A DNA stretch of 15,832 nt from Comamonas sp. (GTDB lineage Bacteria; Pseudomonadota; Gammaproteobacteria; Burkholderiales; Burkholderiaceae_C). Where the stretch lies: NCBI GenBank assembly GCA_018384835.1, contig JAHAYB010000033.1, forward strand, positions 1 to 15,832, read 5' to 3'. The position numbers were made by a program, and so were the translations under genes. The notes beneath the pieces are model-generated. The model did no database searches and was not told the origin of the DNA. It saw nothing but the letters and a program-made list of their open reading frames with translations. Of this stretch, positions 1 through 7,444 are shown piece after piece; within the stretch, counting starts at the first letter, position 1; each line of letters begins with the position of its first letter.

Positions 1-93
1 GGCAGCACAATTTACAAGATCAAGAATGAGATGCTCTCGGCCTACCTGCGCCAGGAACTGCGCAGCCCTTCGGTTTCCATGGGGTTTGCGTAA
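1..93 (+). CDS. Tail of an unrecognised ORF, possibly an IS transposase C-terminus (partial)
   Basis: The frame is open from the window edge for 30 codons and ends at TAA (91-93). The visible residues include KIKNEMLSAYLRQEL, which I do not recognise. I suspect a transposase tail because the homologous part of the opposite-strand GIY-YIG gene stops exactly at 97-99, and the junction sequence (TTTGCGTAAGTCC, 85-97) has the form of an IS terminal repeat with the stop codon inside it. Thirty codons alone are weak evidence for coding, so this could be a chance open frame inside the IS end. Confidence 0.35.
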   Translation, partial: GSTIYKIKNEMLSAYLRQELRSPSVSMGFA

Positions 94-96
94 GTC

Positions 97-249
97 CTAA
101 AGAAATACCAACTCAACCGGCGGATGCTTACGCGTGTGATTGGCACCCTGCCCATTTTGGTGCTGCCATAAACGTACTTCGATGTCTTTAGTGCTGCCGG
201 TGTAGTAGCTTCCATCACCGCACTGGAGAATGTAAACGCAGCCTGTCAT
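97..249 (-). pseudogene. GIY-YIG nuclease domain protein, truncated
   Basis: The minus strand encodes 50 residues starting MTGCVYILQCGDGSYYTG and stopping after PPVELVFL. This is the N-terminal half of a small single-domain GIY-YIG protein (UPF0213/YhbQ type). The Y-I-L and Y-T-G strands, the conserved Arg of EVRLWQH, and the K-x-T-R-like HTRKHPPVELV segment are visible. Family members are usually 80-100 residues and carry the metal-binding Glu in the second half, which is missing. The start is an ATG with AAGGAG seven bases upstream. After VFL the translation loses all family character and a TAG follows at once, so the gene was probably interrupted by DNA lying at about 1-96. The product is likely inactive. 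Confidence 0.75.
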
Positions 250-284
250 GGGGCGCTCCTTGAGGGAGTTTGGCTTAGGTTCGT

Positions 285-361
285 GAGCCTGTCGAAGGAC
301 TGGCTTCGACTTCGCTCAGCCAGCGTGACCACTCCGCTCCCTGAGCGTAGTCGAAGGGAGC
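285..361. repeat. Dispersed palindromic repeat (GTCGAAG family)
   Basis: The motif GTCGAAG occurs at 291-297 and 350-356 and its complement CTTCGAC at 304-310. GCTCCCT (336-342) and AGGGAGC (355-361) form a 7-bp stem around a 12-base loop. Sequences of the form GAGCCTGTCGAAGG and CTGAGCGTAGTCGAAGG are familiar intergenic repeats in Burkholderiales genomes. A further half-copy (TTGAGCCTGTCGAAAGG) lies at 511-527. No protein-coding signal is seen here. Confidence 0.6.
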
Positions 362-434
362 TTAAAAGCATCGCAACAAAAAAACCCCTATTAACGGCAA
401 TCCCAGTAATCGACCAGAGTTGCGTCTTTCCCCT

Positions 435-530
435 TCCCCCTTGTCAGGGGGAGAGGTACTCGGGTTTTAACTCCCCTCCTTGCTAAGGAGGGGTGCCCAA
501 AGGCGATGCCTTGAGCCTGTCGAAAGGGCG
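435..530. repeat. Tandem hairpins and repeat half-copy downstream of fba
   Basis: Two perfect hairpins are visible: TCCCCCT/AGGGGGA (435-441/446-452, 4-base loop) and CCCCTCCTT/AAGGAGGGG (473-481/485-493, 3-base loop). They are followed by a GAGCCTGTCGAAA half-repeat at 513-524. With the block at 285-361 they fill the roughly 330 bases between the GIY-YIG remnant and fba. The 9-bp hairpin could halt fba transcription, but there is no T-run on the minus strand after it, so a rho-independent terminator is not supported. Confidence 0.5.
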
Positions 531-580
531 GGGTGGTTTTGCAAGCTACCCGCAGTAGCATTGCGCCCCGCTTTGTTAAG

Positions 581-1645
581 TTAATTCACCATTTGCGCCA
601 GCTCACCGGCGGCGTAGCGCTTGGCCATTTGCTCCAGGGTGTAGCCCTTGATTTTGCCGCCCTGGCCTTCGCAGCCAAATTCCAGATAGCGCTGTTTGCA
701 AATCGCCTTGGCGGCTTCGCGGGCGGGCTTCATCCATTCGCGCATGTCGAATTTGTCGGGGTTTTCCACTTGGAATTTACGCACCGCGCCGGTCATGGCC
801 ATGCGGATATCGGTGTCGATATTCACCTTGCGCACGCCGTGCTTGATGGCTTCTTGAATTTCCTTGACGGGCACGCCATAGGTCTGCTTCATCTGGCCGC
901 CGTACTGGTTGATGATGTCCAGCAAATCCTGCGGCACCGAGCTGGAGCCGTGCATCACCAAATGGGTGTTGGGAATGCGGGCGTGGAGTTCCTTCACGCG
1001 GCTAATGGCCAGTACGTCACCCGTGGGCGGGCGGGTGAATTTGTATGCGCCGTGGCTGGTGCCAATCGCAATCGCCAGCGCGTCCAGTTGGGTAGCCAGT
1101 ACAAACTGGGCGGCTTCTTCGGGGTCGGTCAGCATTTGGCTGGTGCTCAGTTTGCCTTCTGCGCCAATACCGTCTTCCTCACCCGCATCGCCGGTTTCCA
1201 GGTTGCCCAGGCAGCCCAGTTCACCCTCGACGGTTGCGCCAATTTTGTGCGCCATGGCAACCACTTCCTGGGTCACGCGCACGTTGTAGTCAAACTCGGA
1301 GGGGGTTTTGCCGTCAGCCAGCAAAGAGCCGTCCATCATCACTGAGCCAAAGCCCAGGTCGAGTGCGCCACGGCAGATTTCAGGGCTGGTGCCGTGGTCC
1401 TGGTGCATGACCAGGGGGATGTGGGGGTAGGCTTCTGTTGCGGCTTGAATCAAGTGCTTGATAAAAGATTCGCCCGCGTATTTACGCGCACCAGCGCTGG
1501 CTTGCAGGATGACGGGTGCGCCCACCTCGTCAGCGGCGGCCATCACGGCTTGCACCTGCTCCAGGTTGTTGACGTTAAAGGCGGGAATGCCGTAGTTGTT
1601 CTCGGCCGCGTGGTCGAGCATTTCGCGCATAGAAATCAGGGGCAT
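581..1645 (-). CDS. fba: Class II fructose-bisphosphate aldolase (Calvin-cycle subtype)
   Basis: This gene encodes the zinc-dependent aldolase that cleaves or forms fructose 1,6-bisphosphate from DHAP and glyceraldehyde 3-phosphate, in cytoplasmic glycolysis and gluconeogenesis. The 354-residue length is normal for the subtype found in beta- and alphaproteobacteria. Visible motifs are HQDHG at 81-85 (catalytic Asp83, zinc ligand His84), GELG around Glu142, TSHG at 196-199 (His198 as zinc ligand), MHGSSS at 231-236 (His232) and the phosphate-binding NIDTDIR at 275-281. The ATG is preceded by CGGAG at a suitable distance. The gene lies about 100 bases downstream of uppP on the same strand. The AT-rich spacer suggests its own promoter, but no convincing -35/-10 pair was found. 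All key residues are present. Confidence 0.95.
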   Translation of the reverse strand: MPLISMREMLDHAAENNYGIPAFNVNNLEQVQAVMAAADEVGAPVILQASAGARKYAGESFIKHLIQAATEAYPHIPLVMHQDHGTSPEICRGALDLGFGSVMMDGSLLADGKTPSEFDYNVRVTQEVVAMAHKIGATVEGELGCLGNLETGDAGEEDGIGAEGKLSTSQMLTDPEEAAQFVLATQLDALAIAIGTSHGAYKFTRPPTGDVLAISRVKELHARIPNTHLVMHGSSSVPQDLLDIINQYGGQMKQTYGVPVKEIQEAIKHGVRKVNIDTDIRMAMTGAVRKFQVENPDKFDMREWMKPAREAAKAICKQRYLEFGCEGQGGKIKGYTLEQMAKRYAAGELAQMVN

Positions 1646-1744
1646 AGTTGGCTCCGGTTGAATAAAAAAACAATAGAAAAACAGTGCGTTAGCAGGCGTA
1701 GGGGTAAATGCTGATTTTAGCGTTGGGGCTTGGGCTGCAAGCGC

Positions 1745-2602
1745 CTAGTGCATCCAGCCTGCATAGATGCCCAGAAAAATCAGCAGCCCCAAGGCAATGC
1801 GGTACACCACAAAAAAGCCAAAACCTTTGGTCGATATCAGGCGCATAAACCACACAATCACCGCGTAGCCCACTACAAAGGCGACGGCGGTGGCGGCCAG
1901 CGTCATTGCCCACTGCTCGCCCGTCATGGGTTCGCGCTTAAACAGCAGCATGTAAAAGCCCGATAGCAGCACCGCCGGAATCGCCAGCAAAAAGGAAAAA
2001 CGTGCTGCCGCCTCTCGCGTTAGCCCCAGCAGCAAGCCCACGGTAATCGTGCCGCCTGAGCGCGATACGCCCGGTATCAAGGCCATGGCCTGGGCAAAGC
2101 CTAGCAAGATGCCGTCCTTGACCGTTAATTCAGCGATACGGCGCTCTTGGCGGCCTGTGCGCTCAGCCCAGGCCAAAATCAAGGCAAACACAATCAGCAT
2201 GGTGGCCGTCAGCGCTAGGGTGCGAAAGCTGGTCTCAATCACATCGCGCAGCAGCAGCCCCAGCACGCTAATGGGAATTGTGCCCAGCACCACTAGCCAA
2301 GCAACCCGCGCATCCACCGGCAACGCCTGCCCTGCTTGGCGCTGCCCCACTACCGGCAGGCTGCGCCACCAAGCCTGGAGCATACGCAGCACATCGTGGC
2401 GAAAGTAAATCAGCACGGCCAGCTCTGTACCCAGTTGCGTGATGGCGGTAAACGCCGCCCCTGGGTCTGCGCCCCCAGGCAACAAAGGCCCCAAAATGCG
2501 CAAGTGGGCGCTAGAGGAAATGGGCAAAAACTCAGTCAACCCCTGAACCAGCCCCAGGATAAGGGCATCGAACCAGCCAAACGTAGCGTGCATAAACAGC
2601 AT
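1745..2602 (-). CDS. uppP: Undecaprenyl-diphosphatase
   Basis: This integral membrane phosphatase recycles undecaprenyl pyrophosphate to the monophosphate lipid carrier for peptidoglycan, and its overexpression gives bacitracin resistance. I chose the ATG at 2602 (285 aa) because AAGGG lies seven bases upstream. The in-frame GTG at 2608 would sit one base from that ribosome binding site. The family's (E/Q)xxxE motif is present as QGLTE (Gln20, Glu24), followed by FLPISSSAHLR. The second motif PGVSRSGGT lies at about 177-185 with the essential Arg181. Several hydrophobic helices span the rest. The Gln variant with SSSAHLR resembles the form common in Actinobacteria rather than the E. coli form. 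The gene is divergent from the proQ-like gene. Confidence 0.92.
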   Translation of the reverse strand: MLFMHATFGWFDALILGLVQGLTEFLPISSSAHLRILGPLLPGGADPGAAFTAITQLGTELAVLIYFRHDVLRMLQAWWRSLPVVGQRQAGQALPVDARVAWLVVLGTIPISVLGLLLRDVIETSFRTLALTATMLIVFALILAWAERTGRQERRIAELTVKDGILLGFAQAMALIPGVSRSGGTITVGLLLGLTREAAARFSFLLAIPAVLLSGFYMLLFKREPMTGEQWAMTLAATAVAFVVGYAVIVWFMRLISTKGFGFFVVYRIALGLLIFLGIYAGWMH

Positions 2603-2667
2603 CAGCACACCCTTGCCCCGGCAAGCGGGAGGGATGCACCTCTAAAATAGAAAAACCGACCAGTTTA

Positions 2668-2695
2668 GCGGCCTTGGTGATGGCATCAAGGCCGC
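2668..2695 (+). promoter_or_regulatory. 12-bp hairpin in the leader of the proQ-like gene
   Basis: GCGGCCTTG (2668-2676) pairs perfectly with CAAGGCCGC (2687-2695). The stem extends inward by three more pairs (one G-U) to a 4-base loop. TTTT follows at 2701-2704 on the plus strand, five bases after the stem. It sits between divergent uppP and the ProQ-domain gene and would be in the 5' leader of the latter. It may be an attenuator or a protein-binding hairpin. The T-run is too short and too distant for a confident terminator call. Confidence 0.5.
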
Positions 2696-2731
2696 CTTGG
2701 TTTTCTCCCCTTCGGCCCCATGTGAGCGCCC

Positions 2732-3466
2732 ATGACTGATACCACCACCCCTACCACTCCCAGCCCTGGCAAGCCTGCCGCACCTACCGCAGCGGCTACA
2801 CCGGCAACAGCGGCTACACCCGCCACGCGCACGCCCCATCCTGTGCTGGAACTGCTCAAGCAGCGCTACCCGGCGTTGTTTGGCGATACGCCCCAGCCGC
2901 TCAAACGCGGCATCTTCCAAGACCTATTCGCCGTGCTAGAGCCTGAGCAGCCAGAGGGCTTGAGCAAAGCCACGCTCAAGCAAGCGCTGGCCATTCACAC
3001 CCGCTCACTGCGCTATTTGCAGGCGGTGGCCAGTGGTGCGCCGCGCCTGGATTTATCCGGCCAAGTGGCCGAGGCCACCACCCCCGAGCACAGGCTGCAC
3101 GCCTTGCTAACCGTATTTGCCCGCCGCCGCCCGCGCCCGCAAGAAACGCCAGAGCAAATGCAAGCACGTTTGCAGCGACGCATTGGGCAGGTGTTTGTCG
3201 ATAGTGGCTTGTCGGCAGAGCAGTTTCTAGCGCGTCTGCAAGGCCAAAGCCCCGAGGATGCCGCCAAAACCCAAGCCGCCCTGGCCGAGGTGGCCGCCCA
3301 AGATGCCCGCGCCGAAGCGGTGCAGCAAGCGTTTGCCGCCAGTGGTGTCAAGAGCGTCGCCGCCTTTGCCCGCATGTACGCCATGCACCCCAAGGCGGTT
3401 GAGCGCCAATTGGCTCGCGCCCAGCAGTTGCAGCACATACGGCAAACAGCGCCCCCTTCCCCCTAA
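2732..3466 (+). CDS. ProQ/FinO-domain RNA-binding protein
   Basis: The gene encodes a 244-residue probable RNA chaperone that would bind structured small RNAs and mRNA 3' ends. Residues 1-34 are a disordered Thr/Pro/Ala-rich tail with internal repetition. The FinO/ProQ domain covers about 35-140, recognised by HPVLELLKQRYPALF, PLKRGIFQDL, the LKQALAIHTRSLRYL helix and the AEATTPEHRLHA end. The C-terminal part (about 145-244) is helical, rich in Ala and Gln, and not family-typical. Its last segment (MHPKAVERQLARAQQLQ) is basic. The ATG at 2732 is the only sensible start, with a weak ribosome binding site. The gene converges on the DUF294 gene with 30 bases between stops. Betaproteobacteria often carry several ProQ-domain paralogues, so the symbol proQ is not assigned. 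Confidence 0.85.
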   Translation: MTDTTTPTTPSPGKPAAPTAAATPATAATPATRTPHPVLELLKQRYPALFGDTPQPLKRGIFQDLFAVLEPEQPEGLSKATLKQALAIHTRSLRYLQAVASGAPRLDLSGQVAEATTPEHRLHALLTVFARRRPRPQETPEQMQARLQRRIGQVFVDSGLSAEQFLARLQGQSPEDAAKTQAALAEVAAQDARAEAVQQAFAASGVKSVAAFARMYAMHPKAVERQLARAQQLQHIRQTAPPSP

Positions 3467-3496
3467 GCCCTAAGCGCGTGTTCACCCTATCCAGCA

Positions 3497-4957
3497 TCAA
3501 ACCATGTCTAGGCGCAGGCGCTGGCGCAGTAGCTGCATAAAGCGCTGCACCAGCTCTAGCGCGGCTTGTAGTCTGTGGCGCTCTAGGCGGCTAAGGGCTT
3601 CTACCTGCACCGCTCCGCTCACGGGTTTGCCCTGGGCCAGCTCATCCAGCCCGGCTTGCAGGCGCAGCTCTAGCAGGTAATGCAAGCCTTCTTGCAGGGC
3701 TTGCGCCATGGGCGCATCCAGCACCTGGGCGGCTTGCAGGGCGGCCAGCCGCTCTGCTGTGTTGGTGGCGCTAATGCCTTGGGCCAAGGCCAGGCTGCGC
3801 ACCCCATGCACGATGGGGAAGATGCCCGCCTTCTTCACACTCAAGCCCGCCCCCATGCCCCGGCCTAGCAAGCGCTGCCACCAAGAGGTATGCGGGATAA
3901 AGGCGGGAGCCACAGCGGCAAAGCGGGCGATTTGCACATCGCTGCTAACGCGCAAGGCCAGCAGGCTTTGCTGCACCTCGGCCAGCAATTGGCCATCTCC
4001 GGCAACGGCGTGGGCATCGAGGAAGATGGCCAGGTGCATCAGGCTGTCGCTTTGCGGCATCAGCAGCCACTGGCGCACTTGCTGGCCAAAATGCTGCACC
4101 GTGCCACGCCAGGCCGGGTTGTTGAGCATGATGTTCCCAGGGCAAGGCGGGTAGCCAAAGCGAGCCAGGGCATCCGAAAATTCCTGGCAAATCTGCGCTA
4201 GGTTTTCTGGTGGGGTATAGCCGTCGCGCAGCAGCAGGCCGTTGTCTTGGTCGGTTTTTAAGAGCTGCTCGCCGCGCCCCTCGCTGCCCATCACAAATAG
4301 GCAGCTATTGGCCACCAAGTCCGGCGGGGCAATCATCTGCCAAGCACGTTCAAACAGGCGGGCGTTGAGCTGCTGCACCAGGCGGCACATCCAGTCCATA
4401 CGCATTCCGCCTTGGTGTAGGGCGGCTACCAGCTCTGTCATGCGCCCTGCTGCTTGCGCTAGCCCTTCTAAATCACTGGCTTGGTCTAGGTGAACGGCCA
4501 CCAGGTGCGACTGGTTGGATAAAAAGCCAAACACATCCAATGCTCGCAGCAGACCCAGCACCTGGTGTTGCTGCTCATCGACCACCAGCAAGTGGTGAAT
4601 GCGTCGGCGCAGCAGCAAAACCATGGCATCACCCATGCTAGAGCCTGCGGCCACGGTAATGACCGGGTGACGCGCCAAGTCGCCCACCGGCAGGGCATCA
4701 AGCGGGCGGCCATCCAAAATAGCGTGGTGCAAAGAGGTGGCTGTAAAAATACCCAGCCCGGCCAAGCCCGTCTGCCCACCCATGCCTTCCACCAGCACGC
4801 TGGTGCAGCGCTGCTCACGAAACACCTGCGCCACTTGCACGATGGAAGCGCTAGCCGCCACGGTGTGCGCGGGATGCAAAAAAGCCTGCTCCACCCGCGC
4901 CAGCAAGCGCGACTGGGTTTGTTGCAAAGCGGTTTGGGAGATGACAGCCGCAGTCAT
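3497..4957 (-). CDS. CBS-domain DUF294 nucleotidyltransferase-like protein
   Basis: This 486-residue cytoplasmic protein is a putative signalling nucleotidyltransferase of the DUF294 group, distantly related to the GlnD N-terminal domain. Residues about 25-155 form a pair of CBS domains (FREQRCTSVLV and RRRIHHLLVVD are the CBS strands), which usually sense adenosyl nucleotides. The nucleotidyltransferase core has GSEGRGEQ at 224-231 and TDQDNG at 235-240, supplying the Gly-Ser and two metal-binding Asp residues. The C-terminal DUF294_C helical domain covers about 340-480. The catalytic motif looks intact. An AGGA about ten bases upstream is the only ribosome binding candidate. In many proteobacteria such genes sit beside a DnaQ-like exonuclease or acetate uptake genes. 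Here it stands alone on its strand, so its partner is not evident. The substrate is unknown. Confidence 0.85.
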   Translation of the reverse strand: MTAAVISQTALQQTQSRLLARVEQAFLHPAHTVAASASIVQVAQVFREQRCTSVLVEGMGGQTGLAGLGIFTATSLHHAILDGRPLDALPVGDLARHPVITVAAGSSMGDAMVLLLRRRIHHLLVVDEQQHQVLGLLRALDVFGFLSNQSHLVAVHLDQASDLEGLAQAAGRMTELVAALHQGGMRMDWMCRLVQQLNARLFERAWQMIAPPDLVANSCLFVMGSEGRGEQLLKTDQDNGLLLRDGYTPPENLAQICQEFSDALARFGYPPCPGNIMLNNPAWRGTVQHFGQQVRQWLLMPQSDSLMHLAIFLDAHAVAGDGQLLAEVQQSLLALRVSSDVQIARFAAVAPAFIPHTSWWQRLLGRGMGAGLSVKKAGIFPIVHGVRSLALAQGISATNTAERLAALQAAQVLDAPMAQALQEGLHYLLELRLQAGLDELAQGKPVSGAVQVEALSRLERHRLQAALELVQRFMQLLRQRLRLDMV

Positions 4958-5189
4958 AGGTGTGTGTCCTGCCTTGGAAAGAAAAGAAAACGCATTGCCG
5001 CCCGCTCACGCTCATCGCCTAGGCCATCATTGCCTGCTACTGGGCGCACGGTGTGTACGCATAATAGAGGCAGTTATGCTCTGCGCACGCCCCCGCGCCT
5101 GATAGCTTCGTGCTGTAGCGCAAAGTGCGGCCAACCCGCCACCGGTTTTTCATCCCTTCCCCCCTCCCTCCCCCCCAAGGAAAGATGCT

Positions 5190-6023
5190 GTGAATCAAGC
5201 CACCGCCCCGGATGCTGCCCTGGATGCCGTCCCTGTTGCAGCGGCCTCTTTGGCCACCAGCCATTGGAGCGCCTTCCTGCTGCTGGTGGTGGTGCTGTTT
5301 TGGCTGGTGGGCGCTCGCCGGCGCTTACAGCGCTTGCGCCGCGATTGCCAGCGTACTTTTACGCCGCTGGCCGAGCAGTTGGCGCAAGCGCAAGTCCTGG
5401 CAACCCAAGCGCAGCAGCACAGCAGCGGCATTGCGCCCCAAGCCCGCGCTGCCTTGCAGGCGTTAGTGCCCTGCGCCAGCGCCCTTGGCCAGGCCAGCGC
5501 CCAAATGCAGCGCCACCCCCTGCGCCCCGAGGTCGCTACCGAGCTTGACCACGCTTGGCACGCCCTGCACCTGGCTTGGCATGGCTATCTGCACCACCTC
5601 ACGCACAGCGCCGAGCCGCTCACCGAGGCCGCTAATAAAGCCGCTACCGAAGCAGCTACCGAAGCCGTAACTGAAACCACTACGCCAGCGCCTATTGAAG
5701 CTATTGAGCCTGTTGAGCCTATTGCGTCTGCTACGTCCGCTGCGCCTGTTGTCACCGCCTTGCCCGCTGCCATTGCGCCCTTGGCACACACTTGGTACCA
5801 CATGCACACCGTCTTGCTAGACCGCATCGCGCTCTTTAACCAAGCGGTGGAGGATTACAACCACGCCATCGGCCAGCGCCCCGCCGCTTGGCTAGCGCGG
5901 GCACTGCGAATGCGCAGCGGCCAGGTGTTAAGCGCCATTCCCGCCCATCCACAACCTGCGCCTGCACCGCTGCTGCTGCCAGCGCCCGGTACCGCAGCGC
6001 TGGCCGCCCCGCCTACCCCCTAA
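5190..6023 (+). CDS. LemA-like single-pass membrane protein
   Basis: The gene encodes 277 residues with a GTG start at 5190, supported by AAGGAAAG six bases upstream. A membrane helix lies at about 27-43 (SAFLLLVVVLFWLVG) followed by a basic cluster, so the rest is probably cytoplasmic. Residues about 200-250 (RIALFNQAVEDYNHAIGQRP) match the LemA C-terminal pattern of paired x-x-Y/F-N motifs, and residues 45-135 look like its earlier helices. Between them, 141-190 is a low-complexity Ala/Thr/Glu/Pro spacer whose DNA repeats with a roughly 12-base unit (about 5632-5680). That spacer uses T-ending codons far more than its surroundings, which suggests recent expansion. LemA function is poorly defined. 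The stop is 17 bases before the chosen rsmB start, so the two are probably co-transcribed. Confidence 0.6.
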   Translation: MNQATAPDAALDAVPVAAASLATSHWSAFLLLVVVLFWLVGARRRLQRLRRDCQRTFTPLAEQLAQAQVLATQAQQHSSGIAPQARAALQALVPCASALGQASAQMQRHPLRPEVATELDHAWHALHLAWHGYLHHLTHSAEPLTEAANKAATEAATEAVTETTTPAPIEAIEPVEPIASATSAAPVVTALPAAIAPLAHTWYHMHTVLLDRIALFNQAVEDYNHAIGQRPAAWLARALRMRSGQVLSAIPAHPQPAPAPLLLPAPGTAALAAPPTP

Positions 6024-6040
6024 TTGCCCCCACCCACACC

Positions 6041-7444
6041 GTGATTGCCAACACCTTGCCCCCCTTACCGAACACCACGCCCACCGCTGCCGCTGCCACC
6101 ACCGCAGCCACTATCACCCATGGCCCCGCCCTGCACCAACAGCTTTTAGCCACCGCTCAGGCGCTGCACAGCGTGCGCCAAGGCCAATCGGCCACCGCCG
6201 TACTGGCCGCCCAAAACGCCAGCTTGCGCCCTGGTGTGCAGGCTCTGCTATTTCATACCTTGCGCCACCTGGGGCAGGCGCAGGCGCTGCGAGCGCTGCT
6301 AGTCGCCCGCCCACCCGCGCCCAAGGTGGATGCCCTGCTGTGCTGCGCCCTGGCTTTATTGGTTGATACGCAGAACCCGCCCTACCCCGCCTTCACCCTG
6401 GTCAACCAGGCGGTAGAGGCCGCCCGCCGTGGCGGCATGGCGCGACAGGCCGGTTTCATCAACGCCAACCTACGCCGCCTGCTGCGTGAGCATGAGGCGC
6501 TGCTCGCCCAAGTCAACCAGCAAGACAGCGCCCGCTACAACCACCCCCAATGGTGGATAGACAAGCTGCGCCAGCAATACCCGCAAAACTGGCAAGCCAT
6601 TCTTGAGGCCAGCAACCGCCCCGCCCCCTTGAGCTTGCGCCTGCACCCGCGCCATACCGACCCAAGCCGCTACTGCGCCGCCCTGGCCGCCCAGGGCCAT
6701 AGCGCCCAAGCCTTTGGCCAGCAAGGCGTGCAGCTAGAGCAAGCCCTGCCCGTGCAGCAATTGCCCGGCTTTGCAGAAGGCTGGTGCTCGGTGCAAGACG
6801 GCGCGGCGCAACTGGCCGCGCCCTTGCTGCTCGATGGTTTACAGCCCCTCCCCCTGCACATCCTGGATGCCTGCGCTGCCCCCGGCGGCAAAACCGCCCA
6901 TTTGCTAGAGCTGCTAGAGCAAGCCGGGCAGACCCAAGCCCGCGTTTATGCGCTAGAAGTCGATGCCCAGCGCAGCCAGCGTATTCACGACAACTTGCAG
7001 CGCCTGGGGCTGGAGGCACAAGCCCAAGTGCTAGTGGCCGATGCAGCCCAGCCCCCGCAGTGGTGGCAAGCGGCCAACCAAGGCCAGCCGCTGGATGCCA
7101 TCTTGCTGGATGCGCCGTGCTCGGCCTCGGGCATCGTGCGCCGCCACCCGGACGTGCGCTGGCTGCGCCGTGCTAGCGATATTGCGCAACTGGCGGCTTT
7201 GCAACAGCAACTGCTTGAACAACTGTGGCCACTGCTGCGCCCCGGCGGACGCTTGCTGTACTGCACCTGCTCCTTCTTTAAGGAAGAGGGGCAATGGCAA
7301 ATCCAAGCCTTTGCGCAGCGCCACCCAGAGGCACAATGGCTGGCCTCACCGGGGCATTTGCTGCCCAGCACCCAGCCCGTGCCCGACAATCAGGCCGGTG
7401 ACCATGATGGATTCTTCTACGCCCTGCTCCAAAAAGCCGCCTGA
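6041..7444 (+). CDS. rsmB: 16S rRNA (cytosine-967-C5)-methyltransferase
   Basis: RsmB uses S-adenosylmethionine to methylate C967 of 16S rRNA. The 467-residue reading from GTG 6041 has an N-terminal NusB-like helical domain (about 25-150) and a Rossmann methyltransferase domain. Motif I DACAAPGGKT starts at residue 276. DAPCSASGIVRRHPDVRWLR carries the release Cys360, and LLYCTCSF carries the nucleophile Cys410 in the T-C-S motif. This PCSASG/TCS pair is specific to RsmB-type enzymes. The frame is open further upstream (to 5888), but that part overlaps the LemA-like gene and lacks family character. No clear ribosome binding site precedes 6041, so translation may be coupled to the upstream gene. 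TTG 6056 is an alternative start. It overlaps the next gene by about 41 bases. Confidence 0.93.
   Translation: MIANTLPPLPNTTPTAAAATTAATITHGPALHQQLLATAQALHSVRQGQSATAVLAAQNASLRPGVQALLFHTLRHLGQAQALRALLVARPPAPKVDALLCCALALLVDTQNPPYPAFTLVNQAVEAARRGGMARQAGFINANLRRLLREHEALLAQVNQQDSARYNHPQWWIDKLRQQYPQNWQAILEASNRPAPLSLRLHPRHTDPSRYCAALAAQGHSAQAFGQQGVQLEQALPVQQLPGFAEGWCSVQDGAAQLAAPLLLDGLQPLPLHILDACAAPGGKTAHLLELLEQAGQTQARVYALEVDAQRSQRIHDNLQRLGLEAQAQVLVADAAQPPQWWQAANQGQPLDAILLDAPCSASGIVRRHPDVRWLRRASDIAQLAALQQQLLEQLWPLLRPGGRLLYCTCSFFKEEGQWQIQAFAQRHPEAQWLASPGHLLPSTQPVPDNQAGDHDGFFYALLQKAA

Noticed and set aside
283..486. 67-codon plus-strand ORF
   Set aside because: It is built from the palindromic repeats; no ribosome binding site or family match.
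533..1345. 270-codon plus-strand ORF opposite fba
   Set aside because: It is the antisense shadow of fba, His/Gly/Ala-rich with no family motifs, while fba has all catalytic residues.
5888..6040. Upstream extension of the rsmB frame
   Set aside because: It overlaps the LemA-like gene, lacks RsmB similarity and has no ribosome binding site; GTG 6041 fits the domain start better.
7041..7403. Upstream extension of the DUF4390 frame
   Set aside because: It lies inside rsmB in another frame and has a shadow-type composition; the signal peptide supports a start near 7404.
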